From positions 1 through 13,828 of the forward strand of contig JAQUMP010000030.1 in NCBI GenBank assembly GCA_028718065.1: a stretch of 13,828 bases of DNA. The letters run 5' to 3'. The translations under genes and the position numbers were made by a program. Shown here piece by piece: positions 7,301 to 13,828 of this stretch. The DNA is from Chitinivibrionales bacterium. GTDB lineage: Bacteria > Fibrobacterota > Chitinivibrionia > Chitinivibrionales > FEN-1185. The stretch's first letter is position 1, and each line of letters opens with the position of its first letter. A model generated the notes under the pieces. That model was not told the origin of the DNA. It searched no databases and worked only from the letters and a program-made list of their open reading frames with translations.

Positions 7301-7966
7301 CTTTTCCAGGTGCTTGAGCGCTTCGTTGAGATTATGGTCGGTGTAGGCGAATTCGGCGAGCTGGGCATGGGCCGAAGAAGCGCGAACGCTATTGGGCATT
7401 TTATTGATAAGAGCGGTATAAACGATTTTGGCGCTGTCCATGTCGCCCTGGACAAGCATGATGGTGCCCATTTGAAAATAGGCTTCGTCGATCTTGGGGA
7501 AATCGGGATAGGTCGCCGCCAACTGGCGATACATTTTTATAGCTTTGGAATAGTTCGGAATGGGGTTGACCGGTTCCTTGCCCTTATGGGTGCGGTCGTA
7601 TTCGTCCATGGCCTTGCCGTAGTCTTCTTTGGCCTTGACAAAAGCATCGCGGGCCTGGTCGTAATAGAGACTGGCCAGGGTGTAGAGAACATCGGCGCAA
7701 CGGGCGCTTTTGGTGTTGCAGCCGCCCAGTAATTTTTCGTAACTGGCAACGACTTCCTGCAGGTTTTCACCGGTGGCGCGCTTTTCTTGGAGTTGCGTTT
7801 GGGTCTTTTGATTAATTTGATCTTTTTTGGCCTGTAATTGCTTTATTTGTTCAAGAAGCTTTTGCCGCTCTTTGTCTTTATCGCTCTGGGCATAGGTAAG
7901 AGTGCTCAACAGCAGCATTCCCACCAACACCCAAAACACCCGCATACAATTTGACCGTGATGACAT
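4373..7966 (-). CDS. Giant secreted TPR-repeat scaffold protein (AgmU/GltD-like in size and context)
   Basis: A 1197-residue periplasmic protein. ATG 7964-7966 is preceded by AAGGAG with eight bases between, and begins a signal peptide (residues 1-26, cleavage likely after 'LTYA'). A coiled coil follows at about 29-65. Most of the rest is tetratricopeptide-type helix pairs; clear examples lie at about 160-192 ('AYFQMGTIMLVQGDMDSAK') and about 560-640 ('GGDIYYSAKSYENAIQLYK'), with many more up to about 950. An Ala/Pro-rich linker follows near 1095-1125, then a charged helical C-terminus (about 1130-1197). TPR arrays are protein-binding scaffolds and no catalytic motif is visible. Its size is close to Myxococcus AgmU (GltD), a periplasmic TPR protein of about 1,200 residues that works with the Agl motor; homology beyond the TPR fold is not shown here. 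It is 50 bases after the barrel-TPR gene. Its N-terminal coil closely resembles the C-terminal coil of that neighbour. Confidence 0.85.
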   Translation of the reverse strand: MSSRSNCMRVFWVLVGMLLLSTLTYAQSDKDKERQKLLEQIKQLQAKKDQINQKTQTQLQEKRATGENLQEVVASYEKLLGGCNTKSARCADVLYTLASLYYDQARDAFVKAKEDYGKAMDEYDRTHKGKEPVNPIPNYSKAIKMYRQLAATYPDFPKIDEAYFQMGTIMLVQGDMDSAKIVYTALINKMPNSVRASSAHAQLAEFAYTDHNLNEALKHLEKVNMTQVTKEIASMVHFRKADIYYNLSEFDKAAELFFSYIEKSDAGEYVKQDLRDESLEMLATTFSDMTNGAQEAINFFHKVGSRPYEATVLYTVGEKNRTHGQIEEAVLALNEALKQFPYYKDAPLAQQMLVECFVLKKKDAEANDAREKLVDTYGPTSEWVAKNAGQKEALANANNEVRKALGTIPLYYLALAQKNKDRSLYEKALQRFNEYFDKFPNDKWSIYQFKFYVAEVYNTLGDFEKAADNYNWVAMANLASFGAYEKEIDTLGMDAQEVEKRKKEAKRPVSISQEDAGYNVVVALSSARKRIMSKQGLNDEQALNEPITKKLLDYVRAFQGRFPKSANSPEVLLLGGDIYYSAKSYENAIQLYKFIIDTYPSSKISDKALRMLANCYASMGEYDMAFARYDLLLKQYSQTSPEYAEIIDLAAGTLFKKAEALKKGGNTAGAAETFKQIPDKYPKSKVADRGWFEAGACYEELNNFDAAASIFMMFTEKYPQSTLVEKAFVRAAEDYKKVNKSKEAAMAYMAGAQKINKQAFAAPSLYYAGYYFEQAKMFAEAIKAYGMLYNNFPTSEFSADAFFSVGICYEKMGKNSEMAGTFTEYAKKFSTDKAKQVEAVVKAGDAYFNMGDNANAKQNYTMAIDVYEHTGKNSEIDVGSIARAEYMLGEIIYRDFSAIQFTGDPNSVKKSLEAKTKLLEECAKTYAKAVEIGVAEWTIKATYKIGVCFVDFAGALENQTIRGNETEKVAARIKIISSLEKYYIKAQEYFGKNIDWAYQQNIKNEYVDKSKDMFVKMGYLKGGLFEQVGLLFKNSPVPAGLSPEDRKAYKELLEEKELEAMDKALPKFEEAVKAAAQLGIVNSPWLDKTREKIRGINPSSEVLSLQIVERAPVVKPQTAQPATPAASVVKGKTASPAAEQAASNDDQYARNMRRIQNVVQMNISVPDKIAKLRQMERDAQRATMDEQERITELKMGK

Positions 7967-8016
7967 GAACGTTTCTCCTTGCGTTGTATCGGTTTGCCCT
8001 TGTTTACTTTTAAGAT

Positions 8017-10404
8017 TTATTTGGTTTTCTGCAATTTATTCTGGAGCGCTTTGATCTGCTCGTCGAGTTTCTGCTGCTCCTGTTGTTGTTCCTTAAGAAT
8101 ATCTTCCTGTTTCATGCCCTTCATCATGCTGGTCGCCTTGGCCAAGGCATAGCCGGCGTCGGAAACAAGGTCGGTTTTACGTTTAAAAAATTTGGTATGC
8201 GATTTTTCGAGCAGGGTGTAGGCAAACAAATCTTTTGATTCCTTGTCGAATTTTCCGAATTCCTCCTGCAGCGGGCCGCGTTCGTCGAGCGTACGGTTGG
8301 TCGGTTTGCGCAGGGCATTCTTTTTAATGGCCTCCGCGGTCGGCTGGAACTTTTGCTCATATTGACTAAAGACCGAACGCTTTTCCTGCAAATCGGCCTC
8401 CGTAACGAACTTTCCATTGCACAGGTCAAGGCATTTCTGCAATGCCGTAACCGCCGTGGGATACCGTTTTTGCAGCATCAAGGAATATCCCTTAAGTAAA
8501 TACGACTCGGGAATATACGGCGATTCGGGATGGCTGCTCTGCAGGATTTCCACCGTCTGCTGACACAGCACGGGCTGGTTGACCTTGATCCAGGCCCAGG
8601 CCGTTCCAAGCATGGCTTCGTCGCCGTAGGTTGACCCTTCTGGCACGCTCTTATAGGTCTCCACGGCTTTGCGCAAATCGCCCTCCTGGCCGCGCTCAAA
8701 ATAAAGATGACCGAGTTTAAGATTGGCGGCGTCCTGCAACAAGGTAACGCCCGGGTCCCTTGAGGTGTCGCTGACAACATGCGTTAGATTGAGGATCGCG
8801 GCTTCGGTCTTTTTGTTTTCGTAATTTATAATGGCAAGCGTATATTGGGCGTACAGGTACGATTGCGTACCCACGGGAACTTTGTTTAATAACGGTTCGG
8901 CGCTGTTATAATTCTTACGGATAAAATAAATTTCACCCGCAAGATAATCGGCATCGGGCCTGATTTCGCTTTCGCCGTACAGGTTGGTTATAAAGGCATG
9001 GTTTTTAAGGGCGTCGTCGTATTTTCCTTCGCGATAGTCAAGGCTCTGCAGCCCGTACAGATATTTGGACCGGACTTCCGAGGTGGTAAATTCTTCCAGC
9101 GCCTGTTTGTAAATTTCGCGGGAGATGTTGTCCATGTACAGGAACCGGTAGCAGTTTCCCAGATAAAACATAGCCTTGTCATTAAGGTAGAAATTGGGAT
9201 AGAGCGAAATGACTTTACCGAATGCAAACGACGCCAGCCAGTATTTGCCCGCCAGGTAGAGCCGCATGGCTTCGTTATAAGCGTCCATGGGCGCCAGAAT
9301 AAGGCGGTCGTAAAGTCGCTTGGACTCGATCTGCTCGCGCGTGTAGCCGAAATCGGAGGCGGCGCGCGCCATCATGGTGAGCCCGCGCTCAGGCTGCGTA
9401 ATGCTGTACCCGAGATTGTAATCGAGACTGACGAAATTAATCATTTCCGGCAGGGGATAAATAAGATTAAAGTTAAAACCGATATAAGGAATATTATTGT
9501 TTGTCCAGCCGGCCTTAAACCAGATGGAGTGAATGAACATGTAGCGCGCATTCACGCCAAAGCGCGGGATAATAACCAGCTTTGACGAATCGTAGGATTC
9601 TTTGGCGGACTGATACAATTGGGCAAAGGCATCGTCGAGGACAAGTTCGCCGTCGACAATGAGTTTATCGTTAAATCCGGCCCAACGCAGACCCGTGCGG
9701 GCACGCGTGGTAATGGTATTTTCGAGGCCTGTTAACGTGTCTAACGGGGCAACCGCACCTAAAAAGCTCGTATGCAGAAAATCCTGCAAATTTATACTTA
9801 GGCCGAGATCGCCGATAAGATCGCGATAATTGTCGAACGGATTAATATAGGCGCCCAGGTCAAAGCTCACGAGCTGCTGGTTTTGATTGTACCGGTTTTG
9901 CAAAAGCAATTTGGCATTGCTTCCCAGGGCCAACCAGGGATTAACATGAATTGCATATTGACCGATCACCCACAAATCGCCAAAGGGCAAACTTCCCAGG
10001 TCCTGGATTTGATAACCATGCGATGGATCGCCGATCGCGGTGTGCGGCACCGAAGCGTTCGTGCCGATTACCGATAAACCAAAGGTGTGGTTAAGACGAA
10101 AAGGGTATAGAAAAGAAACTTCCTGATAACCGAGTTGATTGTTGGAAGGATCCAGGTTAACGCCCCAACGATATATGGCCGCTTCTACCCGCATTTGATT
10201 AATACGGTAAAGAAGCGCCGGATTAACAAGCCCCGAAGAAAACTCCGAAAGATCCTGGATGTAGTCGGCTTGAAAATAGGGTGAGCTATATCCGCCGTTG
10301 CCCACCGGGGCGCTCAGCGAATGACCCCAGAGCAATCCCACCATGCAAACAACAACCGAAAATCGTTGCAGCAACCCTCTATTGGGAGAAATGTTTTTAA
10401 TCAC
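8017..10404 (-). CDS. Outer-membrane beta-barrel fused to periplasmic TPR array and C-terminal coiled coil
   Basis: A 795-residue protein. The start is GTG at 10402-10404, 27 bases after the OmpA gene; GGAG lies about 12 bases upstream, rather far. Residues 1-32 are a signal peptide (cleavage near 'SLSA'). Residues about 40-350 look like an outer-membrane barrel of the PorV/FadL sort: 'GLVNPALLYRINQMRVEAAI' near the start, then alternating aromatic/Gly strands and short Asn/Asp turns. From about 370 to 665 the protein switches to TPR-like helix pairs such as 'AMFYLGNCYRFLYMDNISRE' and 'SYLLKGYSLMLQKRYPTAV'. The C-terminus (about 760-795) is a Gln/Lys/Glu-rich coiled coil. The TPR part should face the periplasm, making this a direct tether between the outer membrane and the periplasmic scaffold. 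The division into barrel and TPR is read from sequence character, and no enzyme motif is seen. It lies between the OmpA-family and giant TPR genes, on the same probable transcript. Confidence 0.8.
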   Translation of the reverse strand: MIKNISPNRGLLQRFSVVVCMVGLLWGHSLSAPVGNGGYSSPYFQADYIQDLSEFSSGLVNPALLYRINQMRVEAAIYRWGVNLDPSNNQLGYQEVSFLYPFRLNHTFGLSVIGTNASVPHTAIGDPSHGYQIQDLGSLPFGDLWVIGQYAIHVNPWLALGSNAKLLLQNRYNQNQQLVSFDLGAYINPFDNYRDLIGDLGLSINLQDFLHTSFLGAVAPLDTLTGLENTITTRARTGLRWAGFNDKLIVDGELVLDDAFAQLYQSAKESYDSSKLVIIPRFGVNARYMFIHSIWFKAGWTNNNIPYIGFNFNLIYPLPEMINFVSLDYNLGYSITQPERGLTMMARAASDFGYTREQIESKRLYDRLILAPMDAYNEAMRLYLAGKYWLASFAFGKVISLYPNFYLNDKAMFYLGNCYRFLYMDNISREIYKQALEEFTTSEVRSKYLYGLQSLDYREGKYDDALKNHAFITNLYGESEIRPDADYLAGEIYFIRKNYNSAEPLLNKVPVGTQSYLYAQYTLAIINYENKKTEAAILNLTHVVSDTSRDPGVTLLQDAANLKLGHLYFERGQEGDLRKAVETYKSVPEGSTYGDEAMLGTAWAWIKVNQPVLCQQTVEILQSSHPESPYIPESYLLKGYSLMLQKRYPTAVTALQKCLDLCNGKFVTEADLQEKRSVFSQYEQKFQPTAEAIKKNALRKPTNRTLDERGPLQEEFGKFDKESKDLFAYTLLEKSHTKFFKRKTDLVSDAGYALAKATSMMKGMKQEDILKEQQQEQQKLDEQIKALQNKLQKTK

Positions 10405-10431
10405 GGTGACACACCACTCCGTTGTTGAGGT

Positions 10432-11934
10432 TTATCTAATAGGAACAATTTCTACACGTCTATTTTTGGCGCGCCCCGCGGCCGAGCTGTTGGACGCGAT
10501 CGGGCGCTCTTTGCCGTAACCGCGCGCCACGAGCCGGCTCTGGTTAATCCCGCGCATTACCATGTATTTCATGACCGTCTTGGCGCGTTCGAGCGACAGG
10601 ACCATGTTTGTTTCCGGGCTGCCTTCGTTGTCCGTATGACCGGCGATTTCAACCTTTACATTCGGGTATGCTTCGAGGCTGTTAAAGACGTTATCGAGCA
10701 CATAAAAGGACTCTTCCAGAAGTTCGGCGCTCGCGGTTTTAAAATTGACGCCGTTGAGGATAAGCTTTTGTTTGATTTCCTGGGGTTTTTCGTCGGGACA
10801 CCCATCGTCGTCCTTAAAACCGTTGTAGGTTTCGGGCTTATTGGGGCACTGATCGATGCTGTCGGGAATGCCGTCTTTGTCGTTGTCAAGATCGGGACAG
10901 CCATCCTGGTCCTCAAAATGGTCCATATCCTCGGCCAGGTTCGGGCATTTATCCTGCGTATCGTAGATGCCGTCGTTGTCGTTGTCAAAATCGGGGCATC
11001 CGTCTTCATCCTGGAAACCGTCGCGGTCTTCGGCCGCATCCGGGCATTGATCGACGTCGTCCGGAATGCCGTCGCCGTCGCGGTCGTTGGAAAGTTTTTC
11101 GGTGGCGGCCGTGGTGATAAGGCCTATGTCCGTGCCGTTCTCGCCGGTCCCTTTACAAGAAGAAATCGATTTGCAAAAATAGTTGTAATCCGGGTGCCCG
11201 GGCGCAATAAAAAGCGGGTCTTTGGAAACATTGGTCTGGTTGACAACCGCGTCGGAGTTAAAGGGATCGCGATTACCGTATATATTGTTATAAATGATAC
11301 GGGTTTTTTTGGATTCGGGAGCGACATACACGCCGTATTGATCGTTGTTAATGAGCACGTTGTTGCGCACCAGGACCTCGGTGCGATGTGCGCAAAAAAT
11401 ACCGCAGTAATGGTTCTCCAGGATCACGTTGTGATCGATGGCCGTGCGCGTCCCGCGCGTTGATTCAAGGAAGATGCCGGTCCACTCGTTGCGATAAATA
11501 ATATTATTATTGATATCGGGCAGCGTGACTAAGGCATGAATGCCGGTTCCTTTATTGTCAACAATAAAATTGTGCTGGATAATCGGGCGCGTATTCTTGC
11601 ATAAAATCCCCGTTTTGCCGTTGCGGATGGTAAAACCGGTAATTACCGCGCCATCGGCGCCAACAACGCACGGGCCATGGCATCCGCCGTCGATAATGGT
11701 CGTAAGCATGTCCTGACCCATGAGAACGACATTTTCGACGAGCGCGATATTTTCGTGGTAGACGCCTTTGGTCACAAAAACCGTGTCGCCTTCGTCCGCC
11801 TCGCCGAGCGCGGCATGAATGGTAGGATAATTGTGAGGGACAATAATCTTTCTACCCGCCGCGCTAACGGAAACACAGAGAAACCCTATGCACCAAAATA
11901 TGCTTACCCCATGAATTAATTTTTTGGTAATCAT
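10432..11934 (-). CDS. Periplasmic beta-helix / TSP3-repeat / OmpA-domain protein
   Basis: A 500-residue protein from ATG 11932-11934, with only a weak GGAAG close upstream. Residues 1-25 are a signal peptide cut by signal peptidase I (VSA then AG); no lipobox fits. Residues about 30-275 are a right-handed beta-helix of the NosD/pectate-lyase type: 'YPTIHAALGEADEGDTVFV' and then Asn-rich coils such as 'DINNNIIYRNEWTGIFLE'. Residues 284-382 hold three exact-length 33-residue thrombospondin type 3 calcium-binding repeats. Residues about 388-500 are an OmpA C-terminal domain with 'AGHTDNEG', 'LSLERA' and 'NRRVEI'. Asp435 and Arg450 are 15 residues apart, as in the peptidoglycan-binding pair of Acinetobacter OmpA, so cell-wall binding is expected. 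No membrane barrel is present, so the protein is likely periplasmic and wall-anchored. It is the first gene of the upstream block, behind a strong promoter candidate. The beta-helix shows no evident lyase active site; a structural role is more likely. Confidence 0.9.
   Translation of the reverse strand: MITKKLIHGVSIFWCIGFLCVSVSAAGRKIIVPHNYPTIHAALGEADEGDTVFVTKGVYHENIALVENVVLMGQDMLTTIIDGGCHGPCVVGADGAVITGFTIRNGKTGILCKNTRPIIQHNFIVDNKGTGIHALVTLPDINNNIIYRNEWTGIFLESTRGTRTAIDHNVILENHYCGIFCAHRTEVLVRNNVLINNDQYGVYVAPESKKTRIIYNNIYGNRDPFNSDAVVNQTNVSKDPLFIAPGHPDYNYFCKSISSCKGTGENGTDIGLITTAATEKLSNDRDGDGIPDDVDQCPDAAEDRDGFQDEDGCPDFDNDNDGIYDTQDKCPNLAEDMDHFEDQDGCPDLDNDKDGIPDSIDQCPNKPETYNGFKDDDGCPDEKPQEIKQKLILNGVNFKTASAELLEESFYVLDNVFNSLEAYPNVKVEIAGHTDNEGSPETNMVLSLERAKTVMKYMVMRGINQSRLVARGYGKERPIASNSSAAGRAKNRRVEIVPIR
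10789..11085 (-). repeat. Three tandem 99-base thrombospondin type 3 repeats
   Basis: Three consecutive 33-codon units (residues 284-316, 317-349 and 350-382 of the OmpA-family protein). Each follows the plan D.D.DGI.D..D.CP, a short linker, then a Phe and D.DGCPD. Asp-rich loops and paired Cys are typical of calcium-binding TSP3 spacers between an N-terminal domain and OmpA. Unit lengths are identical but the DNA has diverged, so the array is not freshly duplicated. Confidence 0.9.
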
Positions 11935-12050
11935 AGTCTTCCGATTTTATTAAGGGTTTAAATTATAAACGCAAAAAACAAGTGCTGTTTTAATAAATCG
12001 CCCATACGTTTTTGTCTGCAAAGTATTCACTTTTTTTTTCCGACGGTATC

Positions 12051-12080
12051 AATATACTTTTTATGTTAAAAAGGTGTCAA
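12051..12080 (-). promoter_or_regulatory. Strong sigma-70-like promoter for the OmpA/TPR block
   Basis: On the minus strand a perfect TTGACA (12075-12080) and TATATT (12051-12056, five of six consensus bases) are separated by 18 bases. Transcription would start near 12044 and run leftward into the beta-helix/OmpA gene. It is the best promoter match noticed in the window. Evidence is sequence match and position only. Confidence 0.6.
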
Positions 12081-12237
12081 GCTTTGGTTTTTAATTTTAG
12101 TTCTTTAAACCACCGCTCAAGTCTTTAATCGGTTTCGCCTTGTTTTTAACCCTGCAAAGGCCTGATACAGCGGCCTCTTTTATATAAGTATACTATCATT
12201 TCAGTGCAGTCCTGTCGGTAATTATTTCTGCCGGCCA

Positions 12238-12259
12238 TTAAAAAGGCGATCCTTTTTAA
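12238..12259. repeat. Perfect 9-bp inverted repeat with 4-base loop
   Basis: TTAAAAAGG and CCTTTTTAA flank a CGAT loop, about 100 bases before the plus-strand peptidase gene. Outer GGCC-containing segments (around 12230-12235 and 12271-12276) could extend the fold. It could be an operator, a leader hairpin or a weak terminator; the mostly A-T stem argues against an efficient terminator. No function can be assigned. Confidence 0.35.
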
Positions 12260-12358
12260 AAAAACATTCCGGCCCGGATTTAGCAAGACTTTTTTGAAAC
12301 TTTAAAACAAAAAACAAAATCGGCGGTGGTCCGCAATCGCTTAATTTATTTTAATCCA

Positions 12359-13828
12359 ATGAAGAACCATCTAATAATATTGCTCCTTGCCGTTTCCGTT
12401 TTCGGGTTCGGCCAGAACAAAGTCCAATACAAAAATCTTGCCTGGCGCGTCATCGACACCAAGCACCTAAGCCTGTATTATTACCAGGACCAGGCCGCGC
12501 TGCCGGAGATTAGCGGCCGATGGCTCGAAGAAAGCTATGAGCAACTTGCCAAGGATTTTTCCTTTACACCGCGAGATAAAATTCCCTGCATAATTTACGG
12601 CCATCCGGCGCAGTTCAGCCAGACCAATATCGTCGGCGAGCTCTTGCCCGAAGGGGTGGGCGGATTTACCACCCATATTAAAAACCGCGTAGTAGTGCCG
12701 TTTGACGGCTCCTATAATGAGTTGCGCCACGTATTGCATCACGAGCTTACGCATGGGTTTCAGAACGCTATTCTTTTTAGTCAACCTGGCAGTTCCCTCT
12801 TTGCCGGCGGCGACCTCGAAATCCCGCTCTGGTTCGCCGAAGGTTCGGCCGAATTTCTTTCGAGCGGCTGGGACGGTGAAGCCGATATGTTTTTAATGGA
12901 TGCCGCCATTTACGGGAGCATTCCCAAACCGGGGCCGATGCTCGGCGGATATATGGCCTATAAGGGCGGCCAGTCGTTCCTGTTTTTTTTAAGCGAATCG
13001 CGCGGCGCCGGATTGTTCGGCCGTTTTTTGACCCAATTCCGTATTTCCAGAAATATCGAACGGGCATGTAAGGACGTCTACGGCAAAAACCTGGATGAAC
13101 TGGGCGAAGAATGGCAGCAGGAGCTTAAACGCATCTACTGGCCTGAAACCGGGCGCCGGGAACTGCCGGCCGACGTCGCTACGCCGCTCACCGACCATGT
13201 CAAAAGTAAAGCGTTTTATAATTTACGGCCACGCATTGCCCCCGACGGAAAAAAAATCGCCTTTTTCAGCGACCTTAAGGATTATACCCATATTTTTATC
13301 GCCGGCCGTAAAGGCAAAATTGTCGCCGATATTTCCTCCGCCGGCACCACCGGGCATTTTGAGTCCTTTCATCCCTTCCGCAGCGGCTTGTGCTGGTCGC
13401 CGCACAGCGACCGGCTGGCCTTTGTGGCCGAGCACCAGGGGCGCGACGAAATTAAAATTTACTCCCTTGCAAAAAAAAGAGTGGTTAAAACCATCCGGAC
13501 GCCGCTCCTGGAAATCAGCTCGCCCGACTGGTCTCCGGACGGCAACGAGCTTGTTTTTTGCGGCATCGCCGCGGATGCGGCCGACCTGTATCTTTACAAT
13601 CTGCAAAACGGCGCCCTGACCAGGCTCACGCACGACGTGCAAAGCGAATCCGATCCGCGCTTTTCCCCCAGCGGGAAAACGATCGTTTTTGCCGCCACCG
13701 ACAGTTGCGGTCTGCCGCAGCGCTTTATCCGGCGACCGGTAAGCAACCTCTACCTTTACAACCGGGCCGAGGGGACCGTGCAAACGCTCACGCAATCGGC
13801 CTGGAATGTTAAGAGCCCCTGTTTTTCG
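12359..13828 (+). CDS. Secreted MA-like zinc metallopeptidase fused to PD40/TolB-like beta-propeller, C-terminus cut by window edge
   Basis: Partial: 490 codons run from ATG 12359-12361 to the right edge with no stop. There is no clear Shine-Dalgarno; an in-frame GTG 36 bases upstream exists, but the ATG begins a clean signal peptide (about residues 1-19). The zinc-binding motif is HELTH at 128-132. A probable third ligand is Glu161 in 'PLWFAEGSAEF', the gluzincin pattern of the peptidase MA family. From about 285 onward there are repeated propeller blades of the PD40/TolB kind: 'RPRIAPDGKKIAFFS', 'GLCWSPHSDRLAFVA', 'SPDWSPDGNELVF' and 'DPRFSPSGKTIVF', each ending in a 'lylyn' strand. Peptidase and propeller are both expected outside the cytoplasm. 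The substrate is unknown. It diverges from the envelope cluster, so joint control from the shared intergenic region is possible. The fusion of peptidase with propeller is seen in other FCB bacteria as I recall, so it may be an ordinary neighbour. Confidence 0.85.
   Translation, partial: MKNHLIILLLAVSVFGFGQNKVQYKNLAWRVIDTKHLSLYYYQDQAALPEISGRWLEESYEQLAKDFSFTPRDKIPCIIYGHPAQFSQTNIVGELLPEGVGGFTTHIKNRVVVPFDGSYNELRHVLHHELTHGFQNAILFSQPGSSLFAGGDLEIPLWFAEGSAEFLSSGWDGEADMFLMDAAIYGSIPKPGPMLGGYMAYKGGQSFLFFLSESRGAGLFGRFLTQFRISRNIERACKDVYGKNLDELGEEWQQELKRIYWPETGRRELPADVATPLTDHVKSKAFYNLRPRIAPDGKKIAFFSDLKDYTHIFIAGRKGKIVADISSAGTTGHFESFHPFRSGLCWSPHSDRLAFVAEHQGRDEIKIYSLAKKRVVKTIRTPLLEISSPDWSPDGNELVFCGIAADAADLYLYNLQNGALTRLTHDVQSESDPRFSPSGKTIVFAATDSCGLPQRFIRRPVSNLYLYNRAEGTVQTLTQSAWNVKSPCFS

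Larger units (their letters stand above)
11935..12358. other. 424-base divergent intergenic region
   Basis: AT-rich and without a convincing coding sequence on either strand. It carries a strong minus-strand promoter candidate (12051-12080) and a second perfect minus-strand TATAAT (11962-11967) lacking a -35. On the plus strand there is a possible TATACT -10 (12189-12194) with no good -35, and a perfect inverted repeat (12238-12259). An imperfect stem (AAAGGCC with GGCCTCTTT, 12156-12180) followed by T-rich sequence could fold in a plus-strand transcript. The leader before the OmpA-family gene would be about 110 bases. No Shine-Dalgarno is visible before the plus-strand gene. Confidence 0.5.

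Noticed and set aside
6998..7732. Plus-strand open frame of 244 codons
   Set aside because: It is antisense to the N-terminal part of the giant TPR gene, whose signal peptide, start site and TPR pattern are clear.
8998..9585. Plus-strand open frame of 195 codons
   Set aside because: It is antisense to the barrel-TPR gene and has no family features or ribosome binding site of note.
10636..11463. Plus-strand open frame of 275 codons rich in Val/Ile/Phe, looking like a membrane protein
   Set aside because: The hydrophobic runs are the complement of Asp/Asn-rich TSP3 and beta-helix codons (GAC/GAT read backward give GTC/ATC).
13223..13795. Minus-strand open frame of 190 codons
   Set aside because: It is antisense to the propeller blades of the plus-strand peptidase gene, whose HELTH motif and repeated blades are convincing.

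Overview
The window looks like chromosomal DNA from a Gram-negative (diderm) bacterium of moderate GC content. The outer-membrane barrels with an 'MG...NPA' start, the OmpA protein with thrombospondin type 3 repeats, the many TPR proteins and the AgmX/PglI-like tail suggest the FCB group, perhaps Fibrobacterota. This assignment is inference from gene content only; Myxococcota-like or other candidate phyla are not excluded. No RNA gene, CRISPR array, insertion sequence or phage gene was seen.

The layout is dominated by eight genes on the minus strand, read from right to left. The first block (11934 down to 4373) encodes a periplasmic beta-helix/TSP3/OmpA protein, a protein fusing an outer-membrane barrel to TPR repeats and a coiled coil, and a 1197-residue secreted TPR protein. 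After a 217-base gap with a promoter-like sequence comes a second block (4155 down to 755). It encodes a MotA/TolQ/ExbB channel protein, two ExbD/TolR proteins, and a one-pass inner-membrane protein with a Gly-rich linker and an AgmX/PglI-like tail. After another 100 bases lies the start of a second outer-membrane barrel gene, cut by the window's left edge. On the plus strand, diverging from the first block across a 424-base intergenic region, is a secreted metallopeptidase fused to a TolB-like beta-propeller, cut by the right edge.

Together the minus-strand genes read as one trans-envelope machine: a proton-driven ExbB/ExbD motor, a TonB-like energy transducer with a cytoplasmic domain, very large periplasmic TPR scaffolds, a peptidoglycan-binding OmpA protein and outer-membrane barrels. 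The nearest known system by composition is the Agl-Glt adventurous gliding machinery of Myxococcus (AglR/AglQ/AglS motor, AgmU-like TPR protein, PglI/AgmX tail proteins). A TonB- or Tol-like system that energises surface proteins or secretion is the main alternative. The most unusual points are the replacement of the proton-carrying Asp by Asn in one of the two ExbD proteins, the barrel-TPR fusion, and near-identical coiled-coil segments at the facing ends of the two neighbouring TPR proteins.
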